Positions 57,722 to 64,000 of a stretch of 64,000 bases of DNA are shown piece after piece. The DNA lies in contig JANSXV010000005.1 in NCBI GenBank assembly GCA_024742735.1, forward strand, positions 62,001 to 126,000, in the 5' to 3' direction. Source of the DNA: Alphaproteobacteria bacterium (GTDB lineage Bacteria; Pseudomonadota; Alphaproteobacteria; Caulobacterales; Maricaulaceae). A program made the position numbers and the translations under genes. How positions within the stretch are numbered: the stretch's first letter is position 1; each line of letters begins with the position of its first letter. Below the pieces are notes generated by a model, which saw only the letters and a list, made by a program, of their open reading frames with translations, was not told where the DNA came from and did no database searches.

Positions 57722-58308
57722 GGATGGCGGCGCTGAAATCCGAAACCCTCGCACCGGGCATGACGGTCGGTCTTTATGGCGGCACGTTCGATCCGCCCCA
57801 TGCCGGCCACGCCCATGTCGCGCGCACAGCGCTGAAGCGTCTGGGGCTCGATCGCGTCTGGTGGCTCGCCACGCCCGGTAATCCGTTCAAGACCCACGCG
57901 CCCGCGCCGCTGGATCAGCGGCTCGACGCCATCAAGGCGCTTGCACCGGAGCCGTGTCAGGTCGCCAGCGATCTGGAAGCCCGGCTGGGCTCGAACCGGA
58001 CCATCGAAGTGATCCGCCATCTCCAGACACGCCACCCCCAGGTGCGCTTTGTCTGGATCATGGGCGCCGACGGGCTGGCGCAGCTGCACCGCTGGGCGTC
58101 CTGGCGCGAGATCGCGCACCGGGTCCCGATCTGCGTGGTCGCCCGCCCCGGCCCAGCGCTAAAGGCGCGGCTGGCGCCGGCTGCGCGGATGATGGCGCGC
58201 GATCGCGTTTCTGATTGCGCTGCTCGTGCGCTCCCGAGCCGGAAACCGGGGTGGACTTATCTGACCGAGCCGCTACACCCGCAGGCCTCGCGCCAGATGC
58301 GGGCCTGA
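57718..58308 (+). CDS. nadD: Nicotinate-nucleotide adenylyltransferase
   Basis: 196 residues. It adenylylates nicotinate mononucleotide in NAD synthesis. The nucleotidyl-transferase motif GGTFDPPHAGHAHVA and VWWLATPGNPFK are diagnostic, with FVWIMGADGLAQLHRW. The usual C-terminal ISSTxIR block is weakly kept (LPSRKPGWTYL follows), so the last 30 residues look divergent. Confidence 0.93.
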
Positions 58309-58347
58309 CCGGCCCGCGCCCCCTGAAGCAGCCGCCGAAACCTCTCC

Positions 58348-59343
58348 ATGACCGACGCTTCCCCGCAGAGCGAGGGCGATCTCGCCTTCTTTGAAGACCT
58401 GCAGCCGCCCGCCTCGGACTTCCGCGCCGACGTGCTGGCCGGCCTGTCGCGCCCTCAGAAGGCGCTGAGCCCGAAATATTTCTACGACAAGACCGGTTCG
58501 GAGATTTTCGACCGGATCACCCAGGCGCCGGAGTATTACGTGTCGCGCACCGAGATCGCGCTGCTGGACCGGATCGGCCCGGAGCTACGCGACCTCGCCG
58601 GGCCGGCCGCGGTCGTGCTGGAGCCCGGCGCCGGGTCCAGCGTAAAAATCCGCAAGCTGATCGACGCGCTCGACCGGCCAGCGGCCTTTGTCGGCATGGA
58701 TATTTCCGGCGACCATGTGAAGGCGGCCTGCCGCGATATCGCAAGCGACCATCCCGACCTCCTGGTGGGCGCCGTTTGCCATGACTTCACCCAGGGCATC
58801 GATCTGTCGGCCCTGCCCCTGCCGGACGGCCGGCGCGTCGTGTTCTTTCCCGGCTCGACCATCGGCAATTTCGAGCTCGACGGCGCGCTGGCGCTGCTGC
58901 AGACCCTGCGCGGCTGGCTGCGCGACGGCGATGCGCTGCTGATCGGCGTGGACCTCAGGAAAGACGGTGCGACGCTGGAAGCGGCCTATGACGACGCCGG
59001 GCGGGCCACGGCGGACTTCAACTATAATCTGCTCAAGCGCATCAATGTGGAGCTGGACGGCACGCTTGATCCCTCCGGTTTCGACTATCGCGCGTTCTGG
59101 AATCCCTATCGGTCGCGAGTGGAGATGTATCTCCAGGCGAGCCGCGACATGGCGTTTTCAGTCGCCGGGCAGGACTTCATGATCCGCAAGGACGAAACGA
59201 TCCACACCGAGAACTCCCACAAGTTCACCGTCGACACCTTCCAGGACCTGGCGCGCAAGGCCGGTCTGGCTCCACGCACCCAGTGGGTCAGCGACGGCGA
59301 ACCCTTCTCCATTCACTGGCTCGAAGTCTCCGGCGAAGCGTGA
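58348..59343 (+). CDS. egtD: L-histidine N-alpha-methyltransferase (EgtD)
   Basis: 331 residues, normal for EgtD (about 320-330). It trimethylates histidine to hercynine with SAM, the first step to ergothioneine. KYFYDKTGSEIFDRITQAPEYY, VLEPGAGSSVKIRKLIDA and FFPGSTIGNF are family blocks. NYNLLKRINVELDG and the C-terminal FTVDTFQDLARKAG are also kept. No egtB is adjacent. It sits between nadD and rsfS, which are usually neighbours. Confidence 0.93.
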   Translation: MTDASPQSEGDLAFFEDLQPPASDFRADVLAGLSRPQKALSPKYFYDKTGSEIFDRITQAPEYYVSRTEIALLDRIGPELRDLAGPAAVVLEPGAGSSVKIRKLIDALDRPAAFVGMDISGDHVKAACRDIASDHPDLLVGAVCHDFTQGIDLSALPLPDGRRVVFFPGSTIGNFELDGALALLQTLRGWLRDGDALLIGVDLRKDGATLEAAYDDAGRATADFNYNLLKRINVELDGTLDPSGFDYRAFWNPYRSRVEMYLQASRDMAFSVAGQDFMIRKDETIHTENSHKFTVDTFQDLARKAGLAPRTQWVSDGEPFSIHWLEVSGEA

Positions 59344-59344
59344 T

Positions 59345-59788
59345 ATGCACGCTCTTGGTTCAACAAAGGGAGCTTGGACGCTGTCCACCGAACTGCAACG
59401 CCATCAGGCTGCACCCGCCGACACCGCTGACGCGGCCGGCGAGAGCGTGCTGGGAACCGACGCGCTGGAAGCGCTGGTCCTTGACGCGCTCGAAGACGAC
59501 AAGGCCGAGGATATCGTGTCCATCGACCTGACCGGAAAATCCTCAGTCACCGACGTGATGGTCGTCGCCTCCGGGCGCTCGAACCGCCATGTGGGCGCCA
59601 TCGCCGACCACCTGATCCGCAAGCTGAAGGAGGCCGGGCACGGCCGGGCGAAAGTCGAAGGCCTGAAGACCTGCGACTGGGTCCTGATCGATGCGGGCGA
59701 CGTGATCGTCCACGTCTTCCGCCCGGAAGTGCGCAGCTTCTACGATCTGGAGAAGATGTGGTCGGTCAGCCCGGCTGACGCGAACTAG
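59345..59788 (+). CDS. rsfS: Ribosomal silencing factor RsfS
   Basis: 147 residues. The DUF143/RsfS domain spans about 42-142 (DALEDDKAEDIVSIDLTGKSS, DVMVVASGRSNRHVGAIAD, DWVLIDAGDVIVHVFRP). It binds L14 and blocks subunit joining in starvation. The first about 40 residues exceed the usual length, and an internal start near residue 34 is possible. ATG 59345 is one base after the egtD stop. Confidence 0.93.
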   Translation: MHALGSTKGAWTLSTELQRHQAAPADTADAAGESVLGTDALEALVLDALEDDKAEDIVSIDLTGKSSVTDVMVVASGRSNRHVGAIADHLIRKLKEAGHGRAKVEGLKTCDWVLIDAGDVIVHVFRPEVRSFYDLEKMWSVSPADAN

Positions 59789-59793
59789 AGCCG

Positions 59794-60267
59794 GTGCGCC
59801 TGGAGATCCGTGCGATCGGCCGGATGAAAGCCGGCCCGGAACGCGATCTCGTGGATGACTATCTCGCCCGTGCGACCGCCCAGGCCCGCAGCCTCGGGCT
59901 GGGTCCGGCGCAGGACCGCGAGTTTGATCCGCGAAACCTCAAGGACAAGGCCGCCGAAACCGACGCTCTGACCGCCGATCTGGAGCCGGGCGCCTTTATC
60001 ATCGCGCTGGATGAGACCGGCAAGGCGCTGCGCTCACAGGATCTCGCCGAACTGATCGCCACGCATCGCGATGACGGGACACGCCAGGCCGTGTTCCTGA
60101 TCGGCGGGGCCGACGGACATGCCAGGGACAGACTTCCCGCCGGCGCGGCGCTTGTCTCCTTCGGCAAGGCCACCTGGCCGCACAAGCTGGTGCGGGCCAT
60201 GCTGGCCGAGCAGATTTATCGGGCGGTATCGATCATCGCCGGTTCGCCCTATCATCGCGAGGGATGA
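59794..60267 (+). CDS. rlmH: 23S rRNA pseudouridine-1915 N3-methyltransferase
   Basis: 157 residues from a GTG start. It is a SPOUT-class enzyme with MRLEIRAIGRMKAGPE and FIIALDETGKALRSQDLA. It also has VFLIGGADGH and the conserved end LAEQIYRAVSIIAGSPYHREG. It methylates pseudouridine 1915 in helix 69. It lies 5 bases after rsfS and overlaps the next gene by 4 bases. Confidence 0.96.
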   Translation: MRLEIRAIGRMKAGPERDLVDDYLARATAQARSLGLGPAQDREFDPRNLKDKAAETDALTADLEPGAFIIALDETGKALRSQDLAELIATHRDDGTRQAVFLIGGADGHARDRLPAGAALVSFGKATWPHKLVRAMLAEQIYRAVSIIAGSPYHREG

Positions 60268-61532
60268 TGCTCGCCGCCCTTCTCACCCTCGCCGCCCTCA
60301 CCGCCCAGGAGGCTGAGGGTCAGGTCCCAGACCCCGATCAGATCGAGGCGCTTGAGGACGAAGCGGAGATGCTTGAGGACGCCGCGCGCGCCCGCGAACT
60401 GGAGGCCGAAGCCGCCCGTATTGAAATCGCCCGTCTGCAGCGCCGACTGGTCGAGGCCGGCGACCGGGTGCGCGCCCGTGAAGCCGAGGCCGAAGCTGCA
60501 CGGACCCGGCTGGAGCAGCTGGAAGCCGAAGAGACTGTACTCTTGTCGCGCCTGGGAGAGGAACGCGCCGGACTGGCGCGCGTTCTCGCCGCGCTGCAAC
60601 GCATCGAGCTTTCAGACCCGCCCGCTCTTGCAGTGACGCCCGATGACGCCACCGAGGCCGCCCGGGCGGCGGGATTGCTCGCGCGCATCGCTCCGGAGCT
60701 CGACAGGCGCGTCGCCTCCATGAACGCCCGCCTGGCAGAGCTCGCAGCCCTGCGCGAACGCCTCTCCGCCCAGGCCGCAACCCTGGGCGACGCGCGCGAG
60801 TCTCTGGCGATCACACGGGAAGACGTCGAAGCCCTGATCGAGGAGCGGCGTGCAGCCGAGGCCCGCCTTCGCTCTGAAGCCGGCGATCTGTCGCGGCGCG
60901 CGCGCCGTATCGCCGAGCAGGCAGGGGATCTGCGCGAGCTGTTGGCCGAGCTCCGGCGTTTCGCCGCCGCTGAACCGCGCCTGGCGCCGCGGCCGGAACC
61001 GCAGCTTCGGCCCGATGATGCGATCCCGGTTCCGCGCGTCCGCCCGAACCGCCCGGCCGAAGTCCCGCAGGGTGTGCTGGTCGACGCAGCGCCGCTGGCA
61101 GGGCCGGCTGAAACCCTGCGCTTCACTGACATGCGCGGACGGTTGCGCCCGCCGGTCACCGGCCGCATCGCGGTCGGCCCCAATGAGCGCGGTCCGGACG
61201 GCACGGTCCGCCCCGGGATCTGGTTTGAAACCAGCCGCCGCGCCCAGGTCAGCGCGCCCTTTGACGGGGTGGTGATCTATGCCGGGGAGTTTCAGGGATT
61301 CGGCACCATGGTGATGATCAATACGCCCGATGGATACACCCTGGTGCTCGGCGGACTTGCGCTGACCTATGTCCACGAGGGACAGTCTGTTCTGGCTGGA
61401 GAACCGGTCGGGGTGGCGTCAGACCGTGAAAACCCCGATCCGATGCTCTATCTTGGGATAAGACGATCGACAGACGACGCTGAAAACCCGGAGGACTGGC
61501 TCCGGCCCGAATTTCGCAGGGGCCAGGGTTGA
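60264..61532 (+). CDS. EnvC-like murein hydrolase activator with degenerate LytM domain
   Basis: 422 residues. A signal peptide (MMLAALLTLAALTAQEAEG) is followed by a very long coiled coil (about 25-240), a Pro-rich linker and a C-terminal M23/LytM domain (about 290-415: FETSRRAQVSAPFDGVVIYAG, FGTMVMINTPDGYTLVLGGL). The zinc-binding His residues of active LytM enzymes are not visible, as in EnvC, so it is probably an activator of an amidase at the division site. ctpA follows after 38 bases. Confidence 0.88.
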   Translation: MMLAALLTLAALTAQEAEGQVPDPDQIEALEDEAEMLEDAARARELEAEAARIEIARLQRRLVEAGDRVRAREAEAEAARTRLEQLEAEETVLLSRLGEERAGLARVLAALQRIELSDPPALAVTPDDATEAARAAGLLARIAPELDRRVASMNARLAELAALRERLSAQAATLGDARESLAITREDVEALIEERRAAEARLRSEAGDLSRRARRIAEQAGDLRELLAELRRFAAAEPRLAPRPEPQLRPDDAIPVPRVRPNRPAEVPQGVLVDAAPLAGPAETLRFTDMRGRLRPPVTGRIAVGPNERGPDGTVRPGIWFETSRRAQVSAPFDGVVIYAGEFQGFGTMVMINTPDGYTLVLGGLALTYVHEGQSVLAGEPVGVASDRENPDPMLYLGIRRSTDDAENPEDWLRPEFRRGQG

Positions 61533-61570
61533 ACAAGAGCCGAAGCTCCGGCCGATCACAGGATTAGCTC

Positions 61571-62875
61571 ATGCGTTTGCACATCATCGCCTCCGCCGTC
61601 GCCTTTGGAATCGGCGCCGCAGCCCTGACCGTCCAGGCCCAGGGCGACGACCGCGCCCGCGAGGAGACCTTCCGCCAGCTTGAGCTTTTCGGTGACGTGC
61701 TGTCCCGGATCGAGGCCGATTATGTGACCGAGCCGGACAAGGCCGAGCTGATCGAAAGCGCCATCAACGGCATGCTCCGCTCGCTCGACCCGCACTCGGC
61801 ATACCTCAATCCTGAAGACTTTCAGGACATGCAGGTCACGACTTCGGGCGAGTATGGCGGGATCGGCATCGAAGTGACGATCCGCGACGAGATGATCACG
61901 GTCGTCTCTCCCATCGCCGACACGCCCGGCGAGCGGGCGGGCCTTGAGTCCGGCGACCGCATCATCGCCGTCGAGGGCGAGTCCATGATCGGGGCGGATG
62001 TCTCCGAAGCTGTGGATCGCATGCGCGGCCCGGCTGGCGAACCGATCACCATCACGATCGCGCGTGAAGGCATGGATCCCTTCGATGTGACCATCGTTCG
62101 CGACATCATCGAGGTGCGCGCGGCGCGCTGGCGTATGGAGGGCGAGGACAATTCCATCCCCTACCTGCGCATCACCACCTTCAACGAGCACACCACCGAG
62201 AACGCCGTGGAAGGCCTGCGCGACCTGCGCGAGGCCGCCGGCGGCGAGATTCCGGGCCTGATTCTGGATCTTCGCTCCAATCCGGGCGGGCTTCTGGACC
62301 AGTCGGTAACCCTGTCCAGCCTGTTCCTGAGCGGCGGCGAAGTGGTCTCGACCCGCGGGCGCGATCCGCGCGACACCCAGCGCTATAACGCTGAGCCCGG
62401 CGATATGCTCGGCGGCGCGCCCATCGTCATCCTGATCAATCAGGGCACGGCCAGCGCCTCTGAGATCGTCACCGGCGCTCTGCAGGACCGCGAACGCGCG
62501 ACCGTCATCGGCATGACCAGCTTCGGCAAGGGCTCCATGCAAAGCGTCGTGCCCCTGCGCGGCGGCCGGGACGGCGCCCTGCGCCTGACCACGGCGCGCT
62601 ATTACACGCCGGCTGGACGATCGATCCAGGCGACCGGCATCGTGCCGGACATTCTCGTCTCCCCGCGCCGCCTCGACCCGGAAGCGCCCACCGGCTTCAC
62701 CGAGGCCGATCTGCGCAACTCGCTGCAGAACGAGACCGGCGCCGAGCGCGAGGAGGTCGACGAAACCAGCATCGAGCAGCCTCCGGAAGACTGGCCCGAA
62801 GGCGAAGACTACCAGCTGCATCGCGCCATCGAGGTGCTGGAAAGCCTGATGGGCCGGGTCGAGGCGCGCCTTTAG
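61571..62875 (+). CDS. ctpA: Carboxy-terminal processing protease (S41 family)
   Basis: 434 residues. It has a signal peptide ending near VQAQG and a PDZ domain (about 90-165). The S41 catalytic region has Ser297 in INQGTASASEIV and Lys320 in SFGKGSMQSV. It acts in the periplasm on proteins or on murein hydrolases. The neighbouring EnvC-like gene suggests shared work in cell-wall remodelling. Confidence 0.95.
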   Translation: MRLHIIASAVAFGIGAAALTVQAQGDDRAREETFRQLELFGDVLSRIEADYVTEPDKAELIESAINGMLRSLDPHSAYLNPEDFQDMQVTTSGEYGGIGIEVTIRDEMITVVSPIADTPGERAGLESGDRIIAVEGESMIGADVSEAVDRMRGPAGEPITITIAREGMDPFDVTIVRDIIEVRAARWRMEGEDNSIPYLRITTFNEHTTENAVEGLRDLREAAGGEIPGLILDLRSNPGGLLDQSVTLSSLFLSGGEVVSTRGRDPRDTQRYNAEPGDMLGGAPIVILINQGTASASEIVTGALQDRERATVIGMTSFGKGSMQSVVPLRGGRDGALRLTTARYYTPAGRSIQATGIVPDILVSPRRLDPEAPTGFTEADLRNSLQNETGAEREEVDETSIEQPPEDWPEGEDYQLHRAIEVLESLMGRVEARL

Positions 62876-63000
62876 CCCTCACAGGCGCGGGCCTCCCAGT
62901 CGTTAACGCTTCTTTACCTCGCCGCGCGGCAGGGTGAGCGTCGAATCACTCGGCCGTCTCTGGCCGGGACACCTTGCGTCAGGATCGACACGACAGCGCC

Positions 63001-64000
63001 ATGCCCGAACCGGCCGCCAAAGCCTCACCCTTGCGCGCCCCGCTGCTCGCGGGATTGTCGGCCGCCGTTCTGATCGCCGGCGGCGCCGGCGTATTGTCCT
63101 GGCTGGCGGGCGGCGAGCCCGCGCCGGTGCGCGCCAGCGCCGAAATCAGCCGCCCGGACGCGACCCCGCTCGCCACAGCCGATCACGCCGAGCGGGCCGA
63201 CCCCTTCGCCGATGCGGCCGCCGAAGACGTGAGCCTCCCCGGCGTCACAGAGACCGAAACGGCGCTCGCCGCCGCGCCCGAGCCCGAACCCCGTGCGACC
63301 CCTGCGCCCGCGCGCCGCACCGTCAATGCGCCGCCTGCGCCGCTGGAAGGTCTGTTCGAAGCCGGTCCCGGCGGCGCGCCGCTGCCGGTCATCGCTGCAG
63401 ACGGAACCCGCCCCGATCAAGGCTACGCCGCGCCGTTCGAAGGCTCGGCGAGCGCGCCGACCATCGCGCTGATCGTCGGCGGGCTGGGCCTTTCGGAACG
63501 CCTGACCGAGCAGGCGATCGAGACGCTCCCCGCCGAGGTGACTCTGAGCTTCGCGCCCTATGCCGACAATCTGCAGGACTGGATCGACCGGGCCCGCGCC
63601 GACGGCCATGAGGTGCTGGTCGAACTGCCCATGGAGCCGTTTGACTATCCCAACAACGATCCCGGTCCCCACACCCTTCTGGCGGAAGCCAGCGACGCGG
63701 AGAATGAGCGCCGCCTGCTCTGGCTGCTGTCCCGCGCGTCAGGCTATGCGGGCGTCACCAACTATCTCGGCGCGCGTCTGGGCGCTGATCGCGCGGCGCT
63801 CGCCGGCGTCCTGTCCAAGCTCGAGGCCCGAGGCCTCTCGGTCTTCCATGACGGAGCCGGGCGGCGGCCGGTGATCACGGCGGCGGCGCACGAGACAGAT
63901 GCTCGCCTGGCCATCGCGGACAGGGTCATCGATGTCGACCCCGCACCCCAGGCGGTGGACCGGCGGCTTCTCGAGCTGGAGGCGCTCGCCCTTCAGAACG
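63001..64000 (+). CDS. Divergent polysaccharide deacetylase (YibQ-like), cut by right edge
   Basis: An open frame from ATG 63001 runs to the window end (333 codons). An N-terminal membrane anchor (LLAGLSAAVLIAGGAGVLSWL) and a long Ala/Pro-rich linker (about 35-150) lead to PTIALIVGGLGLSERLTEQAI. The blocks VTLSFAPYADNLQDW, VLVELPMEPFDYPNNDPGPHTLL and NYLGARLGADRAAL are those of the divergent polysaccharide deacetylase family found after ctpA in many Alphaproteobacteria. The C-terminus is outside the window. Confidence 0.9.
   Translation, partial: MPEPAAKASPLRAPLLAGLSAAVLIAGGAGVLSWLAGGEPAPVRASAEISRPDATPLATADHAERADPFADAAAEDVSLPGVTETETALAAAPEPEPRATPAPARRTVNAPPAPLEGLFEAGPGGAPLPVIAADGTRPDQGYAAPFEGSASAPTIALIVGGLGLSERLTEQAIETLPAEVTLSFAPYADNLQDWIDRARADGHEVLVELPMEPFDYPNNDPGPHTLLAEASDAENERRLLWLLSRASGYAGVTNYLGARLGADRAALAGVLSKLEARGLSVFHDGAGRRPVITAAAHETDARLAIADRVIDVDPAPQAVDRRLLELEALALQN

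Overview
The window is GC-rich chromosomal DNA from an alphaproteobacterium, probably of the Maricaulales/Hyphomonadaceae kind. That placement is an inference from gene content, the long C-terminal extension on ribosomal protein L21, and the obgE-proB-nadD-rsfS-rlmH-envC-ctpA order. No rRNA or species marker is present to fix it.

Layout. (1) 1-8 kb: a TonB-dependent receptor cut by the left edge, a MarR regulator, a DUF2189 membrane protein, a short-chain dehydrogenase, and a leftward three-gene unit of a radical SAM enzyme, an MBOAT O-acyltransferase and an SGNH-like protein. (2) 8-23 kb: two divergent amino-acid operons. Leftward is thr leader-thrA-thrB-thrC-ilvD. Rightward is ilv leader-ilvC-ilvB-ilvN-leuA-ilvE-leuC-leuD-leuB. 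Together they cover aspartate to threonine (except asd) and most of isoleucine, valine and leucine synthesis (ilvA is not here). Each operon starts with a leader peptide rich in its own end products followed by an intrinsic terminator, so both look controlled by translational attenuation. (3) 23-30 kb: an alpha/beta hydrolase, a TetR regulator, a Gfo/Idh oxidoreductase, an AbgT transporter, a UDP-glucuronate-type epimerase and a polyprenyl sugar-phosphate transferase. (4) 30.25-53.1 kb: foreign DNA at the 3' end of tRNA-Ser(CGA). Three direct copies of the tRNA 3' end (15-17 bp) mark a 1.26-kb segment with a sulfotransferase and a 21.6-kb island with a tyrosine recombinase next to the tRNA. 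(5) 53.2-64 kb: housekeeping genes (lipoprotein, rplU, rpmA, acetyltransferase, obgE, proB, nadD, egtD, rsfS, rlmH, envC-like, ctpA, and a polysaccharide deacetylase cut by the right edge).

The island is the part most likely to hold something new. A leftward operon begins with a SNF2-type helicase with a DUF3883 end, a winged-helix/PD-(D/E)XK protein, a DUF1156 adenine methylase and a DUF499 ATPase with an N-terminal HEPN-like domain. This core resembles the helicase-methylase-ATPase (Hma) class of anti-phage systems. The same operon continues, with overlaps or very short gaps, into five accessory genes: a helical protein of unknown function, an Ada-like Cys protein, a GIY-YIG nuclease, a ComEC-like metallo-beta-lactamase-fold protein and a second PD-(D/E)XK protein. 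Upstream is a stand-alone protein resembling the collar of RarA/MgsA. Divergent from that is a small HTH gene coupled to a reverse transcriptase-like protein whose motif C reads FADN instead of YADD. A coiled-coil membrane protein and an XRE regulator with a palindromic operator lie between the RT and the integrase.
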